Of a DNA stretch of 64,000 nt, positions 53,801 through 61,529 are shown in pieces. The translations under genes and the position numbers were made by a program. Below the pieces are notes generated by a model. It saw only the letters and a list, made by a program, of their open reading frames with translations, was not told the DNA's origin and ran no database searches. Source of the stretch: Apostichopus japonicus (taxonomy: Eukaryota > Echinodermata > Holothuroidea > Aspidochirotida > Stichopodidae); NCBI RefSeq assembly GCF_037975245.1, contig NC_092575.1:8588001-8652000 (forward strand), read 5' to 3'. How positions within the stretch are numbered: the stretch's first letter is position 1; the number at the start of each line of letters is the position of its first letter.

Positions 53801-54417
53801 TCACAACTGATGCAAGTGCAAAAAAGTGCAAACTAACAATAGACGCATGTAACAACTTAGACAATAATCAGGTTAGTGATATTGTGCAGCATAAACGCAT
53901 CTGGAAAGGCCATGTTAATATCTCCTGTTGTGACCTGCTTGAACCAGGTAGCAATTTTGACTGTTGGTCTCTTGGCTTCCCGTTCCCATCACCGATATGA
54001 AACTAAACCATCTTGTTCCTTTTTAGGTATTGTGTTTAAGAGTATCACATACAAATGCACATATGCACACATCATCTGATTACTTTGGCCTTCAGCAATT
54101 GTTCAAATAGTTAGCAAATGTCTCTTTCCATTCAGCACACACCTGGTCACATTATGCTGTGTGAAGTTACAAGTTAAAATATCAGTTTGAAAGGAGACAC
54201 ACAAACAGGTATTACTTACAACTTATCAGAAAGATAAAATAATATTTCAACTCATTTTTGACCAACCTTCACAAACATCTCGTGCAGCATCCTCATGTAA
54301 CACATAGGGTTGCTTCTTCACTTCTCTACCACCCAGGCCAAGATCAACTTCTTCTAGTTTATCTCTCTCATTTGGTCGTGGTTCAGCAGTTTCATCCTTA
54401 GACACAAACTTCACCAT
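17613..54417 (-). CDS. SVOP: Synaptic vesicle 2-related protein (SVOP-like MFS transporter), 14 coding exons
   Basis: Joining 54417-54267, 53397-53312, 34908-34738, 34307-34183, 33129-33066, 31621-31496, 30497-30363, 28647-28574, 26387-26311, 23177-23073, 22072-21961, 21321-21240, 18760-18671 and 17738-17613 gives 1524 nt, 507 residues, with every phase consistent and every intron GT-AG. Vertebrate SVOP is about 550 residues and SVOPL about 490. Diagnostic segments: [22 protein letters not shown], the motif A loop [70 protein letters not shown] and [15 protein letters not shown] favours SVOP over SVOPL. The family has 12 membrane segments and sits in synaptic vesicle membranes; its substrate is not established. 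A short cytosolic acidic/basic N-terminus precedes the first membrane segment. A further 5' coding exon is possible. Confidence 0.93.
18671..18760 (-). CDS. SVOP: SVOP-like exon 13 (residues 437-466): TM10-TM11 loop and TM11
   Basis: Acceptor ACTCACAG, donor CAG|GTAAGC, 30 codons. It encodes [20 protein letters not shown] and [10 protein letters not shown], completing the PEVYPT-x-x-R motif. Confidence 0.95.
18761..21239. other. SVOP-like intron 12: degenerate and duplicated repeats
   Basis: 19490-19920 carries degenerate repeats with ACAAGGTTTTCAGA and TTGACCT words, also seen in other introns. A roughly 210-bp segment at 20308-20518 (AGTCCCCTTTGAGAATCTTT ... TAGTAAAAACT) is repeated in tandem at 20524-20777. 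No exon is seen. Confidence 0.6.
21240..21321 (-). CDS. SVOP: SVOP-like exon 12 (residues 409-436): TM10
   Basis: Acceptor CTCCCACAG, donor GAG|GTAATG. It encodes [20 protein letters not shown] and AAYVYTPE, the family's YTPE motif at the cytosolic end of TM10. Confidence 0.94.
21961..22072 (-). CDS. SVOP: SVOP-like exon 11 (residues 372-409): TM8-TM9
   Basis: Acceptor TTTCTTAG, donor AAG|GTGATT. It encodes [18 protein letters not shown], with the second motif A-like GRKK turn, then the very Phe-rich TM9 ([18 protein letters not shown]). Confidence 0.93.
22073..22840. other. SVOP-like intron 10, LINE-tail remnant
   Basis: 22225-22285 reads AAAGCACTCTAGAACATGCT then AGAGCGCTATATAAATCTGG, the style of a CR1/L2-type LINE 3' end (plus strand). 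The remainder shows nothing recognisable. Confidence 0.45.
22841..23058. mobile_element. Short hAT-like MITE next to SVOP-like exon 10
   Basis: Ends CAGGGGCACAACCA and TGGTTACACCCCTG form imperfect inverted repeats of the CAGGGGTGTAACCA type. The interior is non-coding with poly-A/T and G runs. No matching 8-bp duplication remains. Its right end lies 14 bases from the exon 10 donor. Confidence 0.6.
23073..23177 (-). CDS. SVOP: SVOP-like exon 10 (residues 337-372): lumenal loop and TM8 start
   Basis: Acceptor TTAACAG, donor CAG|GTATAT. It encodes [20 protein letters not shown], then [16 protein letters not shown]. The C-x3-C pair with the Cys of exon 9 keeps the three-cysteine pattern of SVOP. 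A transposon end lies 14 bases into the downstream intron. Confidence 0.94.
23178..26310. other. SVOP-like intron 9: degenerate repeats and a SINE relic
   Basis: 24780-25270 holds degenerate units with ACAAGGTTTT and TTGACCT words like those in intron 12. The rest is unremarkable AT-rich sequence apart from the tRNA-derived relic near 26031. Confidence 0.45.
26031..26093 (+). repeat. tRNA-derived SINE relic
   Basis: TAGGTCAGTTGGTAGAGCAC is a good pol III A box. GGTCACTGGTTTTCCCATTC sits where a B box (GGTTCGATTCC) should be and is decayed. It is a relic of a tRNA-type SINE head within an intron, not a functional tRNA. Confidence 0.6.
26311..26387 (-). CDS. SVOP: SVOP-like exon 9 (residues 311-337): TM7 end and first lumenal Cys
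   Basis: Acceptor TTTTCACAG, donor ATTG|GTATGT. It encodes [19 protein letters not shown], then GNTCI with the first of three loop cysteines. Confidence 0.93.
26517..27058 (+). mobile_element. Decayed CR1/L2-like LINE, 3' part, left fragment
   Basis: Frames interrupted by stops read in order [49 protein letters not shown], and [12 protein letters not shown] ... [20 protein letters not shown]. This is the C-terminal region after the reverse transcriptase core of CR1/L2-type non-LTR elements (LNDDKTE, LGV-type strand, LHWLPV). It is interrupted by a hAT insertion and resumes at 27615. Confidence 0.8.
27059..27614. mobile_element. Non-autonomous hAT element (556 bp) inserted in a LINE
   Basis: Starts CAGTGGCGGACTGGCC and ends CCAGTCTGCCCCTG (imperfect inverted termini). 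The exact 8-bp duplication CTCCCACC flanks it at 27051-27058 and 27615-27622. The CAGTGGCGGACTGG end and 8-bp TSD are typical of hAT. No transposase frame is present. Confidence 0.9.
27615..27980 (+). mobile_element. Decayed CR1/L2-like LINE, 3' end, right fragment
   Basis: It continues the LINE reading interrupted at 27058: [34 protein letters not shown] and [20 protein letters not shown], the usual C-terminal end of the ORF2 protein. It then passes to a 3' tail with ACTATATAAGCATGGTTTAT, close to the GCGCTATATAAA tail at 22260. Confidence 0.75.
28574..28647 (-). CDS. SVOP: SVOP-like exon 8 (residues 287-311): start of TM7
   Basis: Acceptor TCTTTGCAG, donor TG|GTAAGT. It encodes [20 protein letters not shown] and the beginning of TM7; Trp 311 is split across the intron. 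Confidence 0.93.
30363..30497 (-). CDS. SVOP: SVOP-like exon 7 (residues 242-286): central cytosolic loop
   Basis: Acceptor CCATACAG, donor TCA|GTAAGT. It begins WLPESARYY (the PESxR motif after TM6), followed by the hydrophilic helix [17 protein letters not shown] and [12 protein letters not shown], matching the central loop of SVOP in position and length. Confidence 0.94.
31496..31621 (-). CDS. SVOP: SVOP-like exon 6 (residues 200-241): TM5-TM6
   Basis: Acceptor CCTTGTAG, donor AGG|GTAAGT, 42 codons in phase 0. It encodes [20 protein letters not shown] (TM5), GWKYLL and most of TM6 ([14 protein letters not shown]). Confidence 0.94.
33066..33129 (-). CDS. SVOP: SVOP-like exon 5 (residues 178-199)
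   Basis: A 64-base exon with acceptor TTTCCACAG and donor GAG|GTATGT. It encodes [20 protein letters not shown], the cytosolic E-x-x-P-x-x-x-R loop between TM4 and TM5 that is typical of the family. Confidence 0.93.
33298..33372. repeat. (GT)n-rich microsatellite
   Basis: Imperfect GTGTGAGTGAGTGTGTGTAT repeats in SVOP-like intron 4. The minus-strand frame over it (HTHTHT) is a repeat artefact. Confidence 0.9.
34183..34307 (-). CDS. SVOP: SVOP-like exon 4 (residues 137-178): TM3-TM4
   Basis: Acceptor ATTTACAG; the donor TC|GTACGT is unusual but keeps phase 2. It encodes [20 protein letters not shown] (TM3), SYAW, then [14 protein letters not shown], the TM4 Arg and Gly-rich motif conserved in SV2/SVOP and related organic ion transporters. 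Confidence 0.93.
34738..34908 (-). CDS. SVOP: SVOP-like exon 3 (residues 80-136): TM1-TM2 and motif A
   Basis: Acceptor ATAATCAG, donor GTG|GTAAGT, phase 0 at both ends. It begins [11 protein letters not shown] (end of TM1), continues through a short lumenal loop with Cys and Trp and through TM2, and ends in [11 protein letters not shown], the G-x-L-x-D-x-x-G-R-R motif A loop of MFS transporters. Confidence 0.95.
34909..35788. other. Start of the 18.4-kb SVOP-like intron 2
   Basis: 35027-35130 has CAGACCTGTCAACCT followed by repeated AATAGGGAGA / AGGAGAATAAGGGG words, in the style of one end of a DNA transposon, but I could not pair it with a second end. The remainder has no credible exon. 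Confidence 0.35.
35789..36520. mobile_element. hAT-like MITE with GGGATGCACC termini
   Basis: Left AGGGATGCACCCGATCC and right GGATATCCGGTGCATCCCT are inverted. Both are backed by subterminal CCGG-rich words (GATCCGGCCGGA, ATCCGGCCGG). The interior is AT-rich and non-coding. Such termini occur in hAT MITEs of many animals; a matching 8-bp duplication is not preserved. Confidence 0.8.
36627..38945 (+). repeat. Repeat family B, copy 1: internal TGACCT-rich tandem units, 3' hairpin
   Basis: It begins ACAAGAGCCCAAGGGCACTG plus GGTTCCTTGCTT and ends with a hairpin (GGTTCCTTGCTTTG / AAAAGCAAGGAACC) after a CA repeat and CATA. Inside, a diverged unit of roughly 300-400 bp recurs, marked by TTGACCTTTGGTGACCT at 37211, 37610, 37904 and 38563 and by CACCTTGGCACTGGGAG. 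The arrays at 37075-37108, 37474-37507 and 38426-38460 carry ordered AGGTCA direct repeats. No protein is encoded. Confidence 0.85.
38846..38900. repeat. (CA)n microsatellite inside repeat family B
   Basis: CACACACA runs interrupted by CGCATA and CATACA, at the same relative place as a shorter CA/GCACAC tract in copy 2 (about 41729). Confidence 0.9.
38950..40935. other. Intron 2 segment with an inverted fragment of repeat family A
   Basis: 39045-39260 is the reverse complement of 2145-2300, with GCTGCTATGTACACTG, GTATTGACTG and ACTAGTGTCTAAT words shared. The remainder (39270-40930) is AT-rich with no exon or element recognised. Confidence 0.6.
40936..41801 (+). repeat. Repeat family B, copy 2 (short form)
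   Basis: It begins ACAAGAGCCCTAGGGCAC then ATGGTTCCTTGC, and ends CATAGGTTC ... AGCAAGGAACC followed by AAAAA, as in copy 1, but it has only one full internal unit. It keeps the AGGTCA array at 41310-41343, ending in a perfect AGGTCAAAGGTCA. It lies in SVOP-like intron 2. Confidence 0.85.
41850..43530 (+). repeat. Repeat family A, copy 2
   Basis: Collinear with 480-2545: CAATACACACCTCCACCAAA at about 41877, TCCTAAGCCTATACA at about 42463, ACAAGGTTTCCACAATTTGG at about 43371, and GAGATATCGTGTTTACA at about 43500. Single-copy where copy 1 has the 111-bp tandem. Non-coding. Confidence 0.75.
43531..44394. other. Spacer between inverted copies of repeat family A
   Basis: No feature recognised. 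Several overlapping open frames (43773-44223) are hydrophobic but without family signature or splice sites. Confidence 0.4.
44395..45790 (-). repeat. Repeat family A, copy 3 (inverted)
   Basis: Its reverse complement follows copy 1 in order. Words equivalent to ACTGAAATATTTAAAAGTAT (about 45500), CTACAACATTAATACTTTCT (about 45380) and CACATTTTGACCTCTGGTGA (about 44430) match 750, 880 and 2410. With copy 2 it forms an inverted pair around a spacer of about 0.9 kb. Confidence 0.75.
45791..53311. other. Remainder of SVOP-like intron 2; no gene supported
   Basis: About 7.5 kb with no firm exon. The open frames at 46604-46855 (a basic KRKRDR stretch), 49451-49840, 50344-50727, 50963-51205 and 52092-52430 have no recognised domain. 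A 30-bp exact direct repeat (TCGCACATAACACACACTAC...) occurs at 50582-50611 and 52492-52521. GCTA repeats lie at 51583-51602. Confidence 0.4.
53312..53397 (-). CDS. SVOP: SVOP-like exon 2 (residues 51-79)
   Basis: Acceptor CTCTACAG, donor TGG|GTAAGC. It encodes [18 protein letters not shown] followed by the start of membrane segment 1 ([11 protein letters not shown]). The [11 protein letters not shown] stretch is the SV2/SVOP family signature at the membrane entry. Confidence 0.93.
54267..54417 (-). CDS. SVOP: SVOP-like exon 1 (residues 1-50): cytosolic N-terminus
   Basis: It starts at ATG 54417, one base after an acceptor (TTTCACAG|G), so a 5' exon must exist upstream. It encodes a charged tail beginning MVKFVSKDE and rich in Glu/Lys/Arg. 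Vertebrate SVOP has a similar VVKF word about 14 residues in, so this Met may be internal and the true start could lie in the upstream exon. The donor is GAAG|GTTGGT (phase 1). Confidence 0.85.
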
Positions 54418-54654
54418 CCTGTGAAATCAAACGGGTACACTGAATGAACAACATAAATAGAACATGATGAAATATCACCATTTGTTGGAAAACAGAATGG
54501 CAGCCTGAAAGGCTTATTTTACAACACTAAGCAGCTTCATGACTGGTGGCTATCCAATTTACACTTTAAGCTCATTTTGAAATTTTACAATGTGGTATTT
54601 CCATTGCAGATGGGAAACTGTGGATTTCTTCTGGATGAAAATCCCACCATATTT

Positions 54655-54745
54655 TGTCCAGCTAGGGATCAAACCTACGACCATTGCTTCTTTTGCCAAG
54701 GTCTTTATCCACTTGACCATAGCACTGGTTAGCTAGGTAGTGTGC
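54655..54745 (-). repeat. tRNA-derived SINE head
   Basis: The minus strand reads GCTATGGTCAAGTGGATAAA (A box TGGYNNAGTGG type) and then GTAGGTTTGATCCCTAGCTG (B box GGTTTGATCC). Spacing is that of a tRNA with a longer variable arm (Ser/Leu type). Acceptor pairing is poor, so it is a SINE head or tRNA pseudogene. It lies just upstream of SVOP-like exon 1. Confidence 0.6.
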
Positions 54746-55892
54746 AGGGAATAATTTATCCAGAATCGCATTGCAAAATAATCAAATTGAAAAAAAATGA
54801 ACACAAAGAATGCAACTATTTGTAACGTTACTTTACCCTGCATAGACATAGCAAAGTTTTTGGTACAGGCAATGAGTGCACTCAAATAAAATAACGTTAG
54901 GCCTTGTTGTCACATACAGTAGGTTCGACAACACTCACTCATTGTACGAAGATGCACTTCAATTGTTTCTGAGAATATCACGTAACATTTGAATCATTGT
55001 TTGATCAGAAAATGTTATGAGTTGAGACAATCAATGAATTTTGTGGGAAGCTAACATCTCTGATTCTGAATAGGATATATTTCACCTCACAGTATATTTC
55101 TTCTCTCCTGTTAGGTATTCGCTACTTTCCATATACTTATCTCCGGAAATTGCTTCAGATGGGGATTTCCCGGTTTGTAATCCAACAGATCGTGATTGCG
55201 CAATCACCACACCATTTCGGTTCTGTGTACCTGGCCCAATGAGACTAATTCATTATAACGTTTGACATGTGTTGTGTCAAGACCTGCGTAGACATTTGCA
55301 TATAAAAGCCGAAGGATGTCAAATTAGGGCGTTGTTATCAATCATCCAGCTTGAGCCATTATGAGGAATAGCCTAGGCTAATTGTGCATTAATTGTTCAT
55401 AGTGCGTACGAGAAAACTATTTCCCAGGGACTGTCTCTCAAAAATAAAGAGAGATGAAAAGACGCAGGAGCCCTTTCGAAACAGAAAGGACCGAAGCGAA
55501 AAGCAGGTTGTTTCCGATCATTTGTTTTCGGAGCTACTACTACCAGTCAACTAACTGATGGTAATTCTCTGGCCTTATCGGAGGTTACCGTACCAATCCA
55601 ATAATCATCCTACAAATATGGAATAACTCAGCGACGCCAGTCTGAAGGAGTCTTCAGGACGCAAGCGGAAAAAGCATGATTATTATCTTACCTTCTTGTA
55701 CAGTAAATGCATTTTTGAAAGTTATGCAAAAGCAAAAGTTAACACTTCTACATTATTAAATGCGTCCTGTTAACTACTGCTTTAGTACCCTGTCAAAGCG
55801 CATTGACGCTTATATTAAAATTCTATAAATTTTGGCTTCCCAAGGGCTTCCCAAGGGAGCCGTGTCTCATAGTATATCATACTGGGACTCAC

Positions 55893-55918
55893 TTGATTGT
55901 CCAACTTCCATGTTGCAT
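55893..55918 (-). CDS. SVOP: Candidate upstream first coding exon of the SVOP-like gene
   Basis: ATG at 55918 opens a frame MQHGSWTI that reaches AA|GTGAGT, a strong donor. Spliced to the acceptor before 54418 (G|ATG) it keeps frame exactly: AA+G gives Lys, then MVKF. This would extend the N-terminus by nine residues, close to the 13 that precede VVKF in vertebrate SVOP. Chance agreement of frame is one in three, so this is only a candidate. Confidence 0.3.
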
Positions 55919-57029
55919 GGCAGAATTCCGACAGCTGTCACTAACAGCTCTCAGATGAGTTGCTACTTTAAAATGTGCATTCATTCATAAATGCAATTGG
56001 TGTTCAATCGGGATGTAAGCTTATTTTACGGGCCGCAAACTTTTCAGGGGCTTGCTTCCCTGAGACGCAAACTTTTTTTCTCTAGTAACATTACAGTCAT
56101 ACATGTAAAGCAATAGACCTAACATGTTCTGATTGCCTAACATGTTCTATCTCATTGTAGGAACTCCCAAAATATGCACACATAATAGTTTACTATGTTA
56201 TTACTTCGTAAATCTGGTCAGTGACATTGATTGCTAATATCTAGTATGGTTTGAACTTTGAGGTTGTCAAGACATCATTTTTAAAGTGTTAGGCTAGTTA
56301 CAAATCATAGTGACTGCAACAATCAATCTCTTATTTCAATTTTTTTCATTGATGAAATATCATATTGGTACCTGGCCTAACTCTATTAATAGATAGTTAA
56401 TGCTCAGAATATGGCATTATTTTAGTAAGAAAGGTAAATTTATCTTGCAGTTCCTGCAACAAATTTTCCGTCTTGTGTTTAGCATGGGTGGTGAATGTGA
56501 GTGCCTTATACTCCACCAAGGCTAAGCTAGCATATTTGTGTCACCGGGGAATATATTAAGCATAATATGGCATTCTATACAACTTTCAGCTTCCACAGTG
56601 GATTCTTTCTGTACCGTCTGTACACATTCTCAAGTTAAGCTAGGTTACATGTGCAGGTACTCTAGCAATTTATGTCAATAAGACTGAGTTGACATGGTGC
56701 TCGAATTCCTACACGTTTATAAAGGAGACATAACTAGTCTACTTTTTCCCGAGTGTTCAATCTGGTTCCCTGGCCTCTTGGTAACTTGAGACACCTCATT
56801 CAATATCACTATTAAACCCTAAAACAACAAGTTAAAATAGTACGTAATTCAATACTACATAATGTATTTAAAATTAGCAAGGTACATGTACAGAGTAAGC
56901 CACTTAACCCTGGAACCCTGAACTTTATTTAAACGATGATTGTTAAATAATACCAAATTAGTTCGTTGCATATTACGCTTTATTTTTACAAGCTAAATTT
57001 GGCTCAAATATAGTGCACCACTTGCAATG
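55919..57029. other. SVOP-like 5' flank
   Basis: No gene recognised. A 60-bp segment at about 56752-56815 (TCTGGTTCCCTGGCCTCTTG) is shared with the transposon at 8423-8480, so a related element fragment sits here. Confidence 0.45.
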
Positions 57030-58082
57030 CAGGGTAGGAATCTAGATTTGGCTCTGGGGGGCTATTTTGGAAAATGAAAGTTAAAATCGCCCCCCCCCCC
57101 TAAATGTAATTACGAGGGCTTTTTTAAGGTTTAAGGGGCGCTTTTCCAAAGTTCAATATGCTGTTTACGGAAAAGGTTGTAAGCATTCATCAGGATCAAG
57201 TAAGCACAATTACCCTCTTCCTAGTTAGCTGCGACCGTATAGCAAATTCATTGAAAGTTTAATTGCCAAAATTTGCGATCGTTAAATAGCAAATAACGTG
57301 GATCCACCGAAAATATGACGAAAAACCAATAACCCATCAACTGAAATAAAAACACAGGTTTACTTCTACTGTAGGTGCCCATTCCTTTAATCATGTATTT
57401 TTTGGTGTGTGGATAATATCACCAACCACCAAATACGAAACCATTATACCGCTGAGAAGTAATTTAAGTTAAAACCTTCAATCCATGGCCACAGCAACTG
57501 TGTACGTAAAATGACATAGCACATACCTACCAAACAACTGCCGATTTCCAGCAATTTTTTTTTTTTTTTGCAAACTGATGGTTAGGCTACATTTCCCATT
57601 GACTAAGTGTGGTTGTCAGGCTAACATGTTGTCAAAGATTGCAGTTTTTCTTGGATATTTTTATTTTTTATTTGCGACACAACTTGAGCGAATAAACAGA
57701 TGGCTAGATTAGAATTCCATGTTGACTTAGTTTGAAGTTAGGCTACCATGTAGTTATCGTCGCTAGTACTGAAATTGCTAAGTGGAGGCCGTCATTGCAA
57801 GTGACTACGCGAGAAGTTCACGGTGATTGTGCACGACCCTTCCGCACTGCTTCAAATTTGATCAAATGTGATGCGGGATTGTGAGAACTGTTGGTGCGAT
57901 TCGCGCTGCTACTGCAAACCCTAGCTAAAGCAAAATGCATGTCACAATTAAATTTACACAGACACCTGATATTACGAGGACGATTTTCTTATATTTCTTT
58001 TTGCCCTCGCAATTTCGGAGGGCTTTTTTCTTAGCACTTGCTAGCGCGAATCGCCCGTCGCCCCCACTTATTTCTGACCCTG
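57030..58082. mobile_element. hAT-like non-autonomous element (1053 bp)
   Basis: Left end CAGGGTAGGAATCTAGATTT and right end CACTTATTTCTGACCCTG are imperfect inverted repeats with adjoining C/G runs. Flanks TTGCAATG (57022-57029) and TTGAAATG (58083-58090) form an 8-bp duplication with one mismatch. No transposase frame. Confidence 0.75.
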
Positions 58083-59311
58083 TTGAAATGTAATGTAAGG
58101 TAGGCTATGCAGATATTTTATTTAGTACACTGGTATTGCGAACCATCGTAGTGTAGGCAATGCATCAGTGCACGTGCACGTTAAGTTATATGATTTAGCA
58201 TTACAACATTCCAGCTTAATCTACGTAACTGTATAGAAAAACAGCGCTATGGTAAAGTTAACGATCGCTAATTAAACATTTTGATTTTCAGAGTTTACAA
58301 CCTGCGTCCTGGGTTACCTGCCTTCTTGCCTCAGTACACAAAACACTTTACTGTATATGATTATCAATAAACCAACAGAAGACTCAACATATAATTTTGT
58401 TATTATGTTATTTTTTTCTCTTTTGGTAGTTTCAAAGGAATAGTGGAAAATGAGACGGAATAGTGTTTTTTCAAATCCACTATTAATTCCGCTGGAATAG
58501 TGGTATTTGGTAAATATTCTAAATTTCGACACCTGAGTTGGCAAAAATCCTACTACTAGATATAAACCAGTTGCGTTAGTGCCACAGTTCCATTATCAAC
58601 TATCTGTTAGGTTATTCCAACCACCACATCGTTATACTGATTTATGAAGTGTTGTCAACGTTTGTCTTGTTTTGGCATAATTAAAATAAGCCTAACGGCC
58701 TAGGCGGTCTAACTCTAAGGCTACTACTACTAGTACTATAGCTTAGGCATAAGTTATGCCTGACTTAGGCTGGGCCTATGACTTGAGTATGACATGCTAA
58801 AACATACCGATCAAGAGTTCTTTCCATTGTGCTACAAGCTATAATTTGAGCACTGTGGCTTCAAGCTTGCCCTGTTGCTTTCAATATTACTGGTGTCAAT
58901 ATCGCAATGTTAATATGCTACCTAGTATACTTTGGTCACTAAGTATACTTTGGTCACTTCTCTCATATATTTTGATGATTTTACGTCGTATTCAAGTTCA
59001 CTAAACTGTGCAGTTTTCATACTTGGCCCTGCTAGTACTAGTATATTACTACTGTGCTTCATTGTATGATATGTTCATACCACTGATCTGTACACTACCA
59101 GTGGTTCATACCAACAACAACAAAAATTTCTGTGATATTAACCTGTACGAAAAACGAACTTTATGGCGCGCCTTTTGTGCCAAGTTAATTATGCTGTTAA
59201 GTGGGCAGAAAAGGCGCGTCCCTGACTTGTTATGACGTTCAGAAAAAAAAACAAAAAACTATGATACATCTGTGGGCCAAGTATTACTACAAGCAAGGTC
59301 CTTTATTGTTC
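58083..59311. other. No recognisable feature
   Basis: AT-rich. The open frames at 58314 and 59008 lack any signature. CCTAGGC/GCCTAGG-type words are frequent but form no repeat unit. Confidence 0.4.
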
Positions 59312-59722
59312 TTAAAGTCCCGGTCACACTATACCGATTTTGTATCGGAATACTATCCGATTTTCCCGGAGGAATCGAAACAGCCAGTTTTTCGTTCGGG
59401 TCTTCTAGCCACAGTGATAAAGGATCTGATTTGCTATCTGTTGAGCCATTCCGATGTGGAATAGCCCTTTCCTAACTTTTGATATTGACTCCGTTTCCTT
59501 TTATCGGATAGCTATCCGATCTCTCTTCCGATTTTTATCGTTTTTCGATGTGACGTCACTTCAGAATGTAGTCCGTTCCAAAACCCCTCAGATTTGGAGT
59601 AGGTATTCGAATATTCCACTGCATTCATTACATTCACTACCACAAACCTCACTCTTCGGCCTAAAATCGGAAAATCGGACGGTATTCCGATAAAATATCG
59701 CTGCAGTGTGACCGGCATTTAA
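59312..59722. mobile_element. MITE flanked by TTAA (Kolobok/piggyBac-like)
   Basis: TTAA at 59312 followed by AGTCCCGGTCACACT, and AGTGTGACCGGCAT followed by TTAA at 59719. Subterminal CCGAT/ATCGG words recur throughout (TATCCGAT, TTCCGAT, ATCGGAA). TTAA targets are used by piggyBac and Kolobok transposons. The open frames across it are artefacts. Confidence 0.8.
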
Positions 59723-59760
59723 GACAATGTATATACAAGCTAAGGGCGTCATGTACATAT

Positions 59761-59818
59761 ATACACACACGCACCCACCCCCCCCCCTCCTCCAACACAC
59801 ACACACACGCACACACGC
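59761..59818. repeat. (CA)n and poly-C low-complexity tract
   Basis: ACACACGCACCCACCCCCCC followed by CACACACACACACGCACACA. It accounts for the Cys/Gly-Val rich minus-strand frame at 59588-59812. Confidence 0.9.
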
Positions 59819-60814
59819 CGACGTGAATGCATTGCCATTTTCAGATGTCTGCCTTCGGTATCAGAACCAAAAATTATGACATATGCAAGTGTGGTATCTC
59901 GAAGATTCAACTATTTTCTGCGATCTGATTGAAAAAAAAATCGGAACAATCATCTTAAGGGCCAATTTATCCAATTCTTCATTTCGACAAATTTTATGCA
60001 AACTTTTAAAATGTTAACTTTTTTCCATTTGTACTAGGACTATTTGAACAATTTCAATGACAACTTAATGTGTTACTTCTCGTCATTTCAGTAAGGCAGC
60101 TAAAAGTTCCACCAAGATAAGTATTTCTTCCTCCCCACCCCCCCCCCCCCCCCAATAAGTTGATATTCTCTAGAATTTTTGACTTCTCATATCGAAAGTT
60201 GTCTGACGTTTTTATCTGAAAATCTAGTATATACATTTGTAACATAACGGCTTGTAATTTTTAACAGCCCGAATTAACAGCCCTGCATGTAGACCATATC
60301 ATCAGCAAGCAGCTCATGAGATACCCTTCGTTTTGTCACTCGATCGGACCGCGGTGCTGACGTTTAGATAACAAATCAGTTTGAATGTAATAATATATTG
60401 GGCTCATAAAGGAAATTTTAACTTAAATGAGAAGTGAGAATGTTTGGTATTTTGTCGACTGCTATCCGTTTTGGCCGGTAATTGCGCAAATTTCGTAAAT
60501 GAAGCCGCTTATTACCTGACAAGATCGTCTATAGAGAGGATGTACATGTAGATATTTTTTTTTTTCTTGATTGACTGTAGTGACTGGCCGAGCAACGTTT
60601 TAAACATATACCAACATGACGGTAACAATTTGTTCTATACTAACAACTCTTTACTCAGATGTGTTTGAAATACTTTCCATTGTGTTTATTGTTCTTGGCT
60701 GTGATCACAGTACAGTGGTCCGGTTACGTTTATTTGTCTCATACGGACATATTATCATCTCTACATAATTCGACGAAATTGACATATATCCATTTGAAAG
60801 GTAAAACAATGTAT
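59819..60814. other. No recognisable feature
   Basis: A C-run at 60137-60153; otherwise unique AT-rich sequence. Confidence 0.4.
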
Positions 60815-60888
60815 GGCTAGTGCGGGACTCGTACCAATAGCCTCTTGATAACAAGCCCAGTATTCTATACCAACCGAGCTGTCCAGCC
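60815..60888 (-). tRNA. tRNA-like relic (tRNA pseudogene or SINE head)
   Basis: The 74-base minus-strand segment begins GGCTGGA and ends CACTAGCC; six of seven acceptor pairs form (one as G-T). The A box CAGCTCGGTTGGTATAGAA and the T-arm GGTACGAGTCCCGC (B box, one change from GGTTCGAGTCC) are clear. The anticodon arm CTTGTTATCAAG can pair, but a standard 7-base loop fits badly and the T stem is incomplete. A functional tRNA is unlikely. Confidence 0.45.
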
Positions 60889-61529
60889 GTTAGTTGGTGA
60901 AAATTTGTTTGCTGGAAGCGCCAGTCTGAAGCCACAGTGACGTGCATACCGTGTAGCCAGGGATCACGCCCCATTTCCATTCGATACAACCCAGAAAGAG
61001 ACAGGGAACGGATTTGAAGAGAATTCGTTTTTTTTTTTTATGGTTAGAAATTAATCATACCGTAAATTGGTAAAACTGTGATTCTGTAAATCGGGTCAAG
61101 TACAAATTTCTTTTACATGTAGGCCTATTTTTACGGAATGCGAGAGGTTTGAGTATTAGCACAAACGCACTAATATCATAGTGACAAACGAACGAACTTC
61201 TCAACTTCCGTATATGCATCACTGAAGGGATATAGTCTGATGATCATAGACGGCGTTACACATACCTTAAAGAGGAAAGTGTACCACACTGTTTGTTGAA
61301 GCCCTGTCTCACTATCTTGAGATTAATTTGGATCGAAGGCATGTAACCTGTTTTGACTGGCATATAGCCTTCCTTTCTCAAAGACGTTGATCAGTTGGAG
61401 TTCCGTGATATCGTCATGGAATATGTTTTTCTTGTTAAATATATAAGTCGTCGACTTTTGTCGGAGTGTATTTTAACTGTATTTTTGTGTTGTGCGTTGT
61501 TGTTATCATTGTGGAATATAGCAAGATGA

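Noticed and set aside
60815-60888. Functional tRNA gene
   Set aside because: The A and B boxes are good, but the anticodon arm and T stem do not form a standard cloverleaf. It is kept only as a relic.
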